Positions 40,948 through 50,161 of a DNA stretch of 64,000 bases are shown in pieces. This stretch comes from Actinomadura xylanilytica (GTDB lineage: Bacteria; Actinomycetota; Actinomycetes; Streptosporangiales; Streptosporangiaceae). A model generated the notes under the pieces. It was not told the DNA's origin and did no database searches. It saw nothing but the letters and a program-made list of their open reading frames with translations. Numbering within the stretch: the stretch's first letter is position 1; the number at the start of each line of letters is the position of its first letter. The stretch covers positions 799,704-863,703 of the forward strand of contig NZ_JASNWE010000004.1 of assembly GCF_030283145.1 (NCBI RefSeq). Reading direction: 5' to 3'. Made by a program: the position numbers and the translations under genes.

Positions 40948-41099
40948 GTCCCCCGTCCACCCCGGGTCCGGAGATCTAACCGAACAGACAGCTTTCGACC
41001 TCCCCTGGTCGTCGTGCGGTCACGGCGATCGCCTCTCGCACGACAGCCACCCGCCATTACAATGAGTTGCCAATCGGTCGCTTATCGTCACTGAAGTTG

Positions 41100-41318
41100 A
41101 TGGTGAACCGTCTCGCGTGCGTCTCGGCCGCCCTCACTGTTTCCGCTCTCACCGCTGTACCGGTGGGTGCTGCCGTCGCCACCAGCTCTGAGGCCGCTGT
41201 GGCCAGGACGCCGAAGAATGCGCACACCGGCCAGTGCCTGAGCCACTACGTCGCTAACGAGCCTGTTGTCGGGCAGGCCTGCAACGGCGGCGCCGGCCAG
41301 CGCTGGGCGGTGAGCTAG
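41100..41318 (+). CDS. Short secreted protein, truncated ricin-B-like lectin
   Basis: The 72-codon gene has a signal peptide (LACVSAALTVSALTAVPVGAA). It then has a single fragment of a ricin-type beta-trefoil: HTGQCLSHYV, then CNGGAGQRWAVS, with the QxW signature. A complete trefoil needs about 120 residues with three such repeats, so this one was cut after its first or last third. The stop is followed at once by GGGCCTGTCTCAAAG, a string I associate with insertion-sequence ends. ATG 41100 is followed by another possible GTG start; ribosome-site support is weak. Probably a remnant. Confidence 0.5.
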   Translation: MVNRLACVSAALTVSALTAVPVGAAVATSSEAAVARTPKNAHTGQCLSHYVANEPVVGQACNGGAGQRWAVS

Positions 41319-41622
41319 GGCCTGTCTCAAAGTGCCTCGGGCGTCGCGTGAGCGCGTTATCTGGCCGGTGGGGCGATGCCGGAGGCGAGCCCCACCGGCC
41401 AGATCGCGAAGCGATGTCGCGCTCGCCCAAGCACGGTCGGCGTCCGAGCCGCCAGGCGAGGACACCGGGCCGGGCTTGGAAACACGGCCTAGGCGTGAGG
41501 CTGTGGGCTCGCCAAGCCGTCGGTGACGCAGGACGTGAACATGGGGCGCAGCGTGGCGTCCGTCCAGGCCGCCGAGGTCCTCCAGAAGGATTCATGGAGT
41601 GGGCGTAAGTGGGCGCACACGC
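41319..41622. other. Non-coding stretch beside the tmRNA 3' end
   Basis: No convincing gene was seen. The stretch opens with GGGCCTGTCTCAAAG, which resembles an IS end, and holds the long hairpin at 41359-41404. Reading frames lack GC3 bias. It lies directly downstream of the ssrA 3' end, a common integration site, and looks like insertion debris. Confidence 0.5.
41359..41404. repeat. Long perfect hairpin, 16-bp stem
   Basis: ATCTGGCCGGTGGGGC (41359-41374) is exactly inverted at 41389-41404 around a 14-base loop. An outer arm pair GAGCGCG (41350-41356) and CGCGCTC (41418-41424) extends the symmetry. No gene ends nearby, so a mobile-element or structured-DNA origin is more likely than a terminator. 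Confidence 0.6.
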
Positions 41623-41663
41623 AAGAAGCCGCCGACCAGATGTGCTCTGGCCGGCGGCTTCTT
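41623..41663 (-). terminator. tmRNA terminator hairpin
   Basis: AAGAAGCCGCCG (41623-41634) pairs with CGGCGGCTTCTT (41652-41663), and CCAGA with TCTGG inside. It begins 4 bases beyond the tmRNA 3' end. Confidence 0.8.
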
Positions 41664-41667
41664 CATG

Positions 41668-42039
41668 GGTGGAGGTGGCGGGAATCGAACCCGCGTCCTT
41701 CGGTAATGAGTCAGGGCTTCTCCGGGTGCAGCCTGCTAGGCGTTTTCTCAGTCCCGGCGCTCATGCAGGCAAGTCGCCGACGGGCTCAGTCGCTGTTAGG
41801 TGTCCCTACCGACCCCGCGACCGGGTCGGGCGGTGAAGTCTCCTTACGATGCCAGACCCCGGGTCGGAGACTCTCCCGGGCTGACAGAGTTCGCTACTCG
41901 CTCAGGCGGCGAGAGCGAACTCGGACTGCTTCTTGTTGGCAGTTTTTGTTTTGCTGTCACAGGATTTACGAGGTCACGACAGCAACCCTCGACCCGCTTC
42001 CCCTGGCTCGATCGACCGAAGTCGAAGCCGGTCACCCCC
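41668..42039 (-). ncRNA. ssrA: tmRNA (transfer-messenger RNA)
   Basis: This is the RNA that rescues stalled ribosomes together with SmpB. The 5' end reads GGGGGTGACCGGCTTCGAC and pairs with CACCTCC (41671-41677) at the 3' end to form the acceptor stem. The T-arm GGTTCGATTCC is at about 41682-41692. The tag frame at 41902-41940 encodes ANKKQSEFALAA plus stop. The discriminator A is followed in the genome by CC then C, not CCA, so the terminal A must be added by the CCA enzyme. It lies downstream of the PBP and smpB genes on the same strand. A TTGACA string at about 42049-42054 is too close to the 5' end to serve as a -35. Confidence 0.93.
41902..41940 (-). other. tmRNA proteolysis-tag reading frame
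   Basis: From GCC at 41938-41940 to TGA at 41902-41904 the frame reads ANKKQSEFALAA. The ALAA end is the degron recognised by ClpXP-type proteases. The first Ala is the residue after which translation resumes. Confidence 0.9.
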
Positions 42040-42408
42040 ATGTTGAGTTGTCAACGCGGATGCCGGAGCACCCGCAGCAGACGCTACAGGCATAACGCGC
42101 GGGACGCCAACGGGATTCCCGGGGCCGGGGGGGTCCGGAGAAAGTGACGCCCCGGTGGGCGACGATCGCGTCGTGCCCACCGGGGCCGACCGGCAGGGTC
42201 GGGCCGGTCCGGACGGCAGAGCCTCCCCCGAGACGAGGCTCTGGTCTCATCACGGCGACCGGGGTCCGCAACCCCCCGAAGCGGAGTCCCGATCACCTGT
42301 GAAGACGCTCGCGCGGCCCGGGGAGGTTGCGCCCTCCCGGGCAAAGAGATCACAAAACCGCGACGGTGACCATGGAACCTGTGGGAACGGCCCGTCCGGA
42401 CGGCGATC
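42040..42408. other. Intergenic region between ssrA and the PBP gene
   Basis: No gene is supported. Open frames here lack GC3 bias and ribosome sites. The part nearest 42040-42110 must contain the ssrA promoter. A short palindrome CCGTCCGGACGG near 42394-42405 follows the PBP stop and may be part of its terminator. Confidence 0.5.
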
Positions 42409-44427
42409 CTAGCGGGCGGACGCGGCGGTCTTGCCGGCCGTCGCGGTGCCGGTCAGGAACTTGGCCGCGATCTTGGACGCCGAGTACTTGCCCTCGATCG
42501 CGACGGCGAACGCCAGGTCGCCGCGCGACCCCACGAACCACGACACGGTCTTGGTACGGCCGCCCTCCTGGTAGTCGACCGAGGCCGCCACGCCCGAGAC
42601 GCTTCCCCCCGCGGTGTTGGCCTCGTGGGCGGTGCCGACGGTGACCGAGCGCCGCAGGAGCTTCTTGAGGTCGCTCAGCGGCAGCGAGTCGATCGGCTGG
42701 ATCAGCGAGTTCTTGGGCTCGCCGGTGTCCTTGGTCAGGTACGGGGGCTTCCAGGCGCCGTTCTCGGCGGCGGCGGCGACCAGTGCCATCGACAGCGGGC
42801 TCACCTGGACCTTGCCCTGCCCCACCGCGAGGGCGGCCTTCTCGGCGTCGTTGGCGGGCGTGGGCACGCTGCCGGCGAAGTGCGGCACCGACAGCCCCCA
42901 GCTCTTGCCGATCCCGAACCGGCCGGCCTCCCCGAGCAGGGTGGCGGCGTCGAGCTTGCCGCTGAGCTGCGCCAGCGTCGTCGCGCACGAGAACGCGAAG
43001 TCGTTCTGGAGGCTCGACGCGGGACGCCCCTGCTTGGACGGGTTGGTGATCGTCTGACCGCCCACGTTCGCGGTGGCGGGGCAGTCGAACTTGGTGGCCT
43101 GCGAGACGCCGCTGCGCAGCACCGCCTCGGCCGAGATGATCCCGAACGTCATGCCGGGCGGGTAGCTGCCCTCCATGGCCAGGTTCCGGCCGGCCGACCC
43201 GTGGTTGGCCACCGCCCACACCTCGCCGGTGCTCGGCCGCAGCGCCACCATGGACGCGGTCACCGGCAGCCCGGCCAGCGCCTGGTCGGCGCGGGCCTGC
43301 ATCTTCGGGTCGATGGTGGTGCCGAGCCCGGCCGGGGGCTGGCCCGTCCAGGACTTCAGCTCGGCGACGTTGCGGCCGAGCGGGTCCTGGGCGACGACGC
43401 GGACCGTGGGCGTCCCGGCCAGCCGGCGCTGCTGGAGCAGTTGCAGCCCGCTGACGCCGATGGTGTCGCCCGGCTGGTACGGCGCGCCGACCTGCTGGAG
43501 CCGGTCGGCGGTGGCCGGGCCGAGGCCGCCGACGAGCTCGGGCGCCTGCAATGGCGCGATCGGGGCCTGGACGGCCTCGGCGCGCACGTCGGGGATCTGC
43601 TGAAGCCTGGCGATCAGCAGGTTGTGCGTGGGCCGCTGCAAGGTCAGCAGCGGCAGGAACTTCTGCGGAGGGGCGGAGCGGACCCGGCCGAGCAGCCGCT
43701 CGGCGTCCAGCTTCCGGCCTCCGTCGATCTTGGTGCCCTTGGCGAGGGCGTCCACGGTGGCCTGCGGGTCCTTGAGCCGGCCCGGGTAGACCCCGATGTT
43801 GACGGCGTTGACCTTGCGCAGCAGCGTACGGTCGTTGCGGTCCTTGATCGCACCACGCGGCGCGACCTCGGTCACCACGGCCAGCCGCTGGCCGGGCTTG
43901 AGCGCGGGGTTGATGATCGAGGGGTCCCAGACCACCTTCCACTGGCCGCCGATCCGCTTGAGGCTCATCAGGCCGGTGTAGGTCCAGGGCTGGCCGTTCT
44001 CGCCGAGGTCGACCTTGACCGAGAAGCGGGCGCGGGCGGTCTCGCCCTTCTTCTCGATCGCCTTGGGGCCCTCGCCGGAGTCGCGGCCCGACTCGGGCGG
44101 CACGCCGAGGGCCAGCTTCAGGGACGCGGCGTCGAGCTGCCCGCGGACCTCACCGAGCGCGTTGGCCACCGCGCTCTGCGCGGCCCCGGTCGTCTTGGCG
44201 GCGGCGGCCTTGTAGTTGCCCACCTGCCAGGCGATCAGGAAGTCGCGGACGGTGGGCATCGCGGAGGGCTCCGCGAAGCAGCCGGCCGTGGTGCCGGCGA
44301 CGAGCACGACGCCGGCGGTCGCCGAGATCACCCGCCGTCGCAGCGGATGCGGACCGTGCGGGCCCCGGACGACTCCGCCCGTCGACGCCGCCCTGCGCGG
44401 GGCACGCCTCCGGCCTCGGTTGCTCAT
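42409..44427 (-). CDS. MecA-N/PBP2-like transpeptidase-fold lipoprotein with lost catalytic motifs
   Basis: The protein has 672 residues. An N-terminal signal ends near TTAGC, a loose lipobox. An NTF2-like MecA-N domain lies at about 55-175, a dimerisation domain starting RGAIKDRNDR at about 190-340, and the transpeptidase fold at about 390-670. The SxxK motif is MTFG (in SYPPGMTFGII, near 426-429), so Ser and Lys are both lost. The SxN motif is SCA near 480. The KTG triad is absent in GGSVSGVAAS near 608-617. DNA at each site is unambiguous. It cannot be a normal transpeptidase, yet reading frame and codon bias are intact. ATG 44427 follows AAGGG. It lies between smpB and ssrA. Confidence 0.9.
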   Translation of the reverse strand: MSNRGRRRAPRRAASTGGVVRGPHGPHPLRRRVISATAGVVLVAGTTAGCFAEPSAMPTVRDFLIAWQVGNYKAAAAKTTGAAQSAVANALGEVRGQLDAASLKLALGVPPESGRDSGEGPKAIEKKGETARARFSVKVDLGENGQPWTYTGLMSLKRIGGQWKVVWDPSIINPALKPGQRLAVVTEVAPRGAIKDRNDRTLLRKVNAVNIGVYPGRLKDPQATVDALAKGTKIDGGRKLDAERLLGRVRSAPPQKFLPLLTLQRPTHNLLIARLQQIPDVRAEAVQAPIAPLQAPELVGGLGPATADRLQQVGAPYQPGDTIGVSGLQLLQQRRLAGTPTVRVVAQDPLGRNVAELKSWTGQPPAGLGTTIDPKMQARADQALAGLPVTASMVALRPSTGEVWAVANHGSAGRNLAMEGSYPPGMTFGIISAEAVLRSGVSQATKFDCPATANVGGQTITNPSKQGRPASSLQNDFAFSCATTLAQLSGKLDAATLLGEAGRFGIGKSWGLSVPHFAGSVPTPANDAEKAALAVGQGKVQVSPLSMALVAAAAENGAWKPPYLTKDTGEPKNSLIQPIDSLPLSDLKKLLRRSVTVGTAHEANTAGGSVSGVAASVDYQEGGRTKTVSWFVGSRGDLAFAVAIEGKYSASKIAAKFLTGTATAGKTAASAR

Positions 44428-44436
44428 CGACACCCT

Positions 44437-44910
44437 TCACCGTCTCCTGAACCGGGCCGACGCCGCCTTCTGCATCTCGCGGTCGGCTTCCCGCTTGGCG
44501 AGGGCCTGGCGTTTGTCGTAGGCCTTCTTACCACGGGCCAGGCCGATCTCGACCTTGGCCTTACCGTCCTTGAAGTACAGCGCCAGCGGGATCAGCGTCC
44601 ATCCCGGTTCGGACGACTTGGCGATGATCTTCTGGATCTCGCGCTTGTTCAGCAGCAGCTTGCGGCGCCGCCGGGGGGCGTGGTTGGTCCAGGTCCCCTG
44701 GGTGTACTCGGGGATGTGCACGTGCTCCAGCCACACCTCGCCGTCCATCACGTGGGCGTAGCCGTCGGCGAGCGAGGCGCGGCCGGCGCGCAGCGCCTTG
44801 ACCTCGGTGCCCATCAGCACCATGCCGGCTTCCCAGGTGTCGTCGATGTGGAAGTCGTAACGGGCACGCTTGTTCTGGGCGATGAGCTTGCGCCCTGTCT
44901 CACGTGACAC
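44437..44910 (-). CDS. smpB: SsrA-binding protein SmpB
   Basis: This 157-residue OB-fold protein binds tmRNA and brings it to stalled ribosomes. Family marks are LIAQNKRARYDFHIDDTWEAG at the N-terminus, GTEVKALRAGRASLADGYAH, IPEYTQGTWTNHAPRR-type loop (shown in part), and the basic tail KREADREMQKAASARFRRR, which enters the decoding site. GTG 44910 follows GAGG. It sits 304 bases after ftsX and 9 bases before the PBP start. The tmRNA it serves is only about 2.4 kb further on the same strand. Confidence 0.97.
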   Translation of the reverse strand: MSRETGRKLIAQNKRARYDFHIDDTWEAGMVLMGTEVKALRAGRASLADGYAHVMDGEVWLEHVHIPEYTQGTWTNHAPRRRRKLLLNKREIQKIIAKSSEPGWTLIPLALYFKDGKAKVEIGLARGKKAYDKRQALAKREADREMQKAASARFRRR

Positions 44911-45214
44911 GTAAATCAGCCTCGGTCCTTGTCAGGCAGCGTGACGAACCGCCCGCGCGGCACCCGGTGGGCGCGCCGCCCGGACGCTCTGGGCGGGCGG
45001 TCCGCGGAGACCGCCACGCCGGGTTCGGTTCCGACCCCGTCGAGGTTACGGCCGTCGGGGGTGCGGTAGCGACCCGCGGCCCGTCACCCAGGCAGCCGAT
45101 CCTATGATCATCGGACCGTCGCGGGCGCGCCGGGGGTCCGGCCCCGTCCCGGCGGCGCGGCCGGTGGCCGGCGCGGCGGGACGGGCCGACCGGGCGAGAG
45201 CGGCCGGACGGGCG
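44911..45214. other. Intergenic region between ftsX and smpB
   Basis: No coding frame with proper codon bias was seen. A GC-rich imperfect hairpin (CCGCCC with GGGCGG near 44978-45000) could terminate ftsEX transcription or precede an smpB promoter. Otherwise nothing recognisable. Confidence 0.4.
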
Positions 45215-46120
45215 TCAGATCCGCAGGTAGCGGCGCAGCGTGAGGAAGGACGCCGCGGCGCAGAGCAGCACGCCGAAGCAGATCGACACGATGATGACGT
45301 AGACCACCGTGCTCCAGCCGAGCTGGCTGACCATCTCCACGTTCCCGGCGAGCCGGTCGATCAGCAGCTTCTTACTGAAGATCAGCAACACCGAGGCGAA
45401 CAACCCGCCGATCAGGCCGGCGATCGCGCCCTCCAGGATGAAGGGCATCTGGATATAGGTGTTGGACGCGCCGACCAGCCGCATGATCCCGGTCTCCCGG
45501 CGCCGGTTGAACGCCGACAGCCGGACGGTGTTGCCGACCAGCAGCACCGCGGCGATCACCTGGATCAGCGCGATCAGCAGCGCGGCGCCCTGCAACCCGT
45601 TCAGGATGTTGAAGAACCGCTTCAGGATCTCCCGCTCGTTGATCACCTGATCCACCCCGCCGAGCGAGCGGGCGACCTTGGCCACCTCTTCGTACTGCTC
45701 GGGGTTCTTCAGCTTGATTCGGTACGAGTCGGGAATGTCACCCTGCTGGGTGCTCTCCACGAAGCCCGGGGAGCCGGAGAAGCGCTCCTTGAAGCGCTTG
45801 AACGCCTGCTCCTTGTTCTCGTACTCGACGCCGGCCACCTGCGGCAGCTTCTTCAGCTGGCCCTCGATGACCTGCTTCTGCTGGTCGGTGACGTCCCGCC
45901 TGGAGCACGACGGCGTGGAACTGGTCTTGGCGCACAGGAAGACCGAGACCTCGATCCGGTCGTACCAGTAGCTCTTGGACGAGTCGACCTGGCTCCTGAT
46001 CAGCAGGCCGGTGCCGAAGAGTGCCATGGCGATGGCGACGGTGATGACGAGGGAGATCGTCATCGTGAGGTTCCGGCGGAGACCGATCCAGATCTCCTGG
46101 AAGACGAACTGTGCGCGCAT
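45215..46120 (-). CDS. ftsX: Cell-division ABC transporter-like permease FtsX
   Basis: The 301 residues have a short cytoplasmic N-terminus, helix 1 (LVITVAIAMALFGTGLLI) and an extracellular domain of about 110 residues with a Cys pair (FLCAKTSSTPSC). Three C-terminal helices follow, the FtsX topology. FRRRE-like FNRRRETGIMRLVGAS is the conserved cytoplasmic loop that contacts FtsE. With FtsE it activates cell-wall hydrolases at the septum. ATG 46120 is preceded by a GTCCTTG-type stretch without strong ribosome site. ftsE lies 145 bases upstream on the same strand. Confidence 0.96.
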   Translation of the reverse strand: MRAQFVFQEIWIGLRRNLTMTISLVITVAIAMALFGTGLLIRSQVDSSKSYWYDRIEVSVFLCAKTSSTPSCSRRDVTDQQKQVIEGQLKKLPQVAGVEYENKEQAFKRFKERFSGSPGFVESTQQGDIPDSYRIKLKNPEQYEEVAKVARSLGGVDQVINEREILKRFFNILNGLQGAALLIALIQVIAAVLLVGNTVRLSAFNRRRETGIMRLVGASNTYIQMPFILEGAIAGLIGGLFASVLLIFSKKLLIDRLAGNVEMVSQLGWSTVVYVIIVSICFGVLLCAAASFLTLRRYLRI

Positions 46121-46265
46121 GCCTCGCTGTCCTTGATCGCCGTTGTCCCGCGGGCGGTGTGCCCCGATGCGGGCTGGTTGTCATACGTCCGGTTGTCGGT
46201 ACGTCCGGGGAGTCGTACGACCGTGCCCGAGCCGCGGGTTCAGTTGGGAGGGGGACGGTACCCGC

Positions 46266-46955
46266 TCAGTACGCCTGACCGTAAACGCCGCGCGACTGGT
46301 CGCGGACGACGCGGCCGTCCTCCAGCTCGACGACGCGCTTGCGGAACGCGTCGACGATCGCGGCGTCGTGGGTGGCCATGACGACGGTGGTGCCGGTCCG
46401 GTTGATCCGGTCCAGCACCTTCATGATGCCGATCGAGGTGGCCGGGTCGATGTTCCCGGTCGGCTCGTCGGCGAGCAGGATCATCGGCCGGTTGACGAAG
46501 GCCCGCGCGATCGCGACGCGCTGCTGCTCACCGCCGGACAGCTCGTCCGGCATCCGGTGCGCCTTGCCCTCCAGCCCGACCAGGTCGATGACCTCGGGGA
46601 CCACCTTGCCGATGAAGCGCCGCGGCTTGCCGATCACCTCGAGGGCGAACGCGACGTTCTCGAAGACGTTCTTGTTGGGGAGCAGCCGGAAGTCCTGGAA
46701 CACGCACCCGATCCTGCGGCGCAGGTGCGGCACCTTCCAGTTGCTCAGCCTGCTCAGGTCCTTGCCCGCCACGTGCACGTGCCCCTGGGAAGGACGCTCC
46801 TCTTTCAGCACGAGGCGCAGGAAGGTCGACTTACCGGATCCCGACGGGCCCACCAGGAACAGGAACTCGCCCTTCTCGATGGCGACGTTCACATGTTGCA
46901 GGGCTGGCCGGTTCTGGGTCGGGTAGGCCTTGGTGACGTTGTCGAAGTGGATCAC
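46266..46955 (-). CDS. ftsE: Cell-division ATP-binding protein FtsE
   Basis: This 229-residue ABC ATPase has Walker A GPSGSGKST near 35-43, the Q-loop VFQDFRLLPN, the signature LSGGEQQRVAIARA and Walker B MILLADEPTG, followed by ATHD with the switch His. FRLLPN and the NVFENVAFALEVIG segment are typical of FtsE. The frame reaches ATG 46982, but the family begins at MIxFDNVTK, equal to GTG 46955; neither has a strong ribosome site. It partners FtsX. Confidence 0.95.
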   Translation of the reverse strand: MIHFDNVTKAYPTQNRPALQHVNVAIEKGEFLFLVGPSGSGKSTFLRLVLKEERPSQGHVHVAGKDLSRLSNWKVPHLRRRIGCVFQDFRLLPNKNVFENVAFALEVIGKPRRFIGKVVPEVIDLVGLEGKAHRMPDELSGGEQQRVAIARAFVNRPMILLADEPTGNIDPATSIGIMKVLDRINRTGTTVVMATHDAAIVDAFRKRVVELEDGRVVRDQSRGVYGQAY

Positions 46956-47503
46956 GGCTGCATCACGGCGGTTCAGCACCATTCTTGCGAAGGACCCGCG
47001 CGGTCACGAACGGGAGGAATCGCGTCTTCTATCTTGTCGTCCCCAGGAGCGGACTGTAGTTTTTCCGTAGCAGTTCGTGAACCTGTGGCCACGAACCGGC
47101 CGTCGGCCGGGGATCACGGTCCGGCGGGCGCCGAGACGAGAGGCGCCCGAGTGGTCCGTCACCCTGCTGGGGCGGCATCATACATGCGCCGATCCAGCCG
47201 ATGCGCGCCTGCGATGGCGGGCACGATCTGCCGGTCCAGGCCTCGAGCCACGGGCGATGGGCTCCAGGGGTGGGCATCCGGTGCCGGTGTCCGGCGGTCA
47301 AGCGCCGCGCACCGGCGGGGACTCCCGGGCCGCACGGTCGTCGACCGTTCGGCCCTCGTGCAGTGTAGAGGTGGGACTCGACCACCTCGACCCAGCCGGC
47401 CCCGGCTTGCATCAGGACTTTACAGTCGGGGCAGACGGAATACCGCGGAATAGCACCTAAAGTTCTCAGTGACAGGAACTTCCCTATGAGGAGAGGCAGC
47501 CCC
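46956..47503. other. Intergenic region upstream of ftsE
   Basis: This 548-base gap holds the ftsE promoter region and the upstream region of the small zinc protein at 47504. A minus-strand frame (47029-47505) contains a stretch with good GC3 bias including SVCPDCKVLMQ (about 47380-47450). It degrades into random-looking sequence, so I do not call a gene. GC content drops near 47430-47500. Confidence 0.4.
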
Positions 47504-47686
47504 ATGAGCTGCGAACATCTGATCTGCGCTCAGTGCTCGCATCCGGTGGCCGAGGCGCGCTGCCCCACTTGCCGGGCTGCCCGTTCCGAGATGCACCGGC
47601 ACGGCCCTTCCCTCTCGCCGTACCTGGTTCTGGCCGTGCTCGTCGTGGCGCTGTTCGCGGCCCTGGTGCTCCAGCGGGTGTACTGA
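47504..47686 (+). CDS. Small zinc-ribbon, C-terminally anchored membrane protein
   Basis: This 60-residue protein has two Cys pairs, CAQC and CPTC, in the first 24 residues (a zinc ribbon) plus an extra Cys at residue 3. A single C-terminal helix follows (YLVLAVLVVALFAALVLQRVY). The ribbon faces the cytoplasm. ATG 47504 follows AGGAGAGG. No family name was recognised, though similar small ribbon-plus-helix proteins are common in actinomycetes. It is convergent with the lipoprotein gene at 47724. Confidence 0.7.
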   Translation: MSCEHLICAQCSHPVAEARCPTCRAARSEMHRHGPSLSPYLVLAVLVVALFAALVLQRVY

Positions 47687-47723
47687 CGGCACGCCCGGGC
47701 CGCTCGTAGCCGCCCGGCAGGGC

Positions 47724-48782
47724 TCAGGGCTTCTTGATGGGCGGCGTGCTCGCCTTGGTGACCGCTCCGGTGTTGGCGACCACGTCGGCCTTCGGCTGCG
47801 ACTTGCCGCCCTTGACCGTGCCCGGGACGTAGGTGGCGAACTGGAGCGTCTCCGCCATGTTGATCACGGTGCCCTCGACGGTGCCGTCCAGCAGGTGGGC
47901 GGCCTCCGGCGGGATCGGCGGCTTCTCCGTCGAGCCGTCCGGCGTGCCGATGACGCTGCTGCGGAACATCGAGTAGAGCACCATCCCGCCGCCGTGCAGG
48001 GTGCGCAGCGGGAAGTACTGGTAAGGCGTCGCCGTGTAGACGAGCTGGAGGACCAGGTCCTTGGCCCTGGCCTTCTTCCTGGCCACGTTCGTCTGCCGGT
48101 AGTACCCGGTCGTGACGGGTCCGGACCTCATCACCTTGGCAGCCACGCTGCCGGGGCCCTCCGAGGCGATCGTCGCCTGGATGCCCGGCACGTCGCGGGG
48201 CCGGATCAGCACCGAGTCGTCGCCGGTCGCCAGCGGCGTCGCGTACCCGTCGCGGTCGATCAGCACCTTGGGCTCCCTGGCCTTGGGCGCCAGGAGCGTG
48301 GTCAGGCTGAGCCGCCAGCGGTCGGACGCGCCGCGCAGCATGAACGCCATCAGCGCGGTGCGGGTGCTCTTCTTCTTGCCCTGGACGGTGCGCGGCACCG
48401 ACGCCACGAACCACTGGGGATAGGACTCGGGCTTCAGCTTCGGCACGTACAGCTTCGCCTCGCCGTACTCGTACCGCTCGACCGGGTCGCCGTCGAACGC
48501 CGCCCTGCGGAAGTCGGCGGCGGTGATCGCCGACTGGCCGTCGGAGGTCCAGGTGAGCGCGAGCCGCTCGTCCCCCGCCGACCGGGCCACGTCCTCGTTG
48601 GTCACGTAGGTGCGGAACTGGCGCTCGGCGACCCGCGGGGTGAGGTCCACCGGCACCGGCGGCGAGAGGGTGGGGACGGGGCTCGGGCGCGCCTCGGACT
48701 TGCTGTCGGCGCAACCCGCGCCGGCGAGCGGGGCCGCCAGCAGCAACACCGCCGCCGCCACCGCCCGCGTGGTCCTCTGCAC
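47724..48782 (-). CDS. Lipoprotein, paralogue of the one at 50162
   Basis: The protein has about 352 residues with a signal peptide ending in a clear lipobox (LAGAGC; Cys near residue 25). The mature part matches the protein at 50162 in order: KLYVPKLKPESYPQWFVASV, then LMAFMLRGASDRWRLS, then DRDGYATPL, then a SGPVTTGYY region. So the two share one fold. GTG 48782 follows a GGGGG-type site; the extension to 48875 lacks a signal. It is divergent from prfB and convergent with the small zinc protein. Function is unknown; an envelope role is likely because of lipidation. Confidence 0.8.
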   Translation of the reverse strand: MQRTTRAVAAAVLLLAAPLAGAGCADSKSEARPSPVPTLSPPVPVDLTPRVAERQFRTYVTNEDVARSAGDERLALTWTSDGQSAITAADFRRAAFDGDPVERYEYGEAKLYVPKLKPESYPQWFVASVPRTVQGKKKSTRTALMAFMLRGASDRWRLSLTTLLAPKAREPKVLIDRDGYATPLATGDDSVLIRPRDVPGIQATIASEGPGSVAAKVMRSGPVTTGYYRQTNVARKKARAKDLVLQLVYTATPYQYFPLRTLHGGGMVLYSMFRSSVIGTPDGSTEKPPIPPEAAHLLDGTVEGTVINMAETLQFATYVPGTVKGGKSQPKADVVANTGAVTKASTPPIKKP

Positions 48783-48927
48783 CGCCGCTACCCCCGGCCC
48801 TTCCGCTTGGCTCGTCCGAGCGGAACCGGTTCCGCGACGATGACCCGTGATGATGAGCGTGATTCTGCCACTCACAGGGTATTGTGCGGACGCTCGGGCA
48901 CTCCGCGACGACGATAGGCTCGAGAGC

Positions 48928-50037
<1,110 letters not shown>

Positions 50038-50161
50038 ACAGGCTTCAGGCCCCCGGAGGGGCGTCCGAAACATAGCGCTCATTTCGAATTCGCTACGTGA
50101 TCACTCGATCACTCTGCGAGAATTTCGAGTGGATCGGACCGCCTCTCCTTCGGGGGCCTGT

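Noticed and set aside
41318..41345. GGGCCTGTCTCAAAG as an insertion-sequence terminal repeat
   Set aside because: No inverted partner and no transposase within the next 600 bases, so a full IS or MITE cannot be called.
41670..41700. T-loop-like GGTTCGATTCC suggesting a tRNA gene
   Set aside because: No D-arm or anticodon arm fits. It is the 3' tRNA-like domain of tmRNA.
42084..42412. Short frames between ssrA and the PBP gene
   Set aside because: No ribosome sites and no GC3 bias. Arg/Pro-rich translations.
47029..47505. Minus-strand frame of 158 codons with SVCPDCKVLMQ
   Set aside because: Only about 25 codons have coding-like third positions. The rest is random-looking, the start overlaps the divergent small gene, and there is no ribosome site. 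Kept as an open question.
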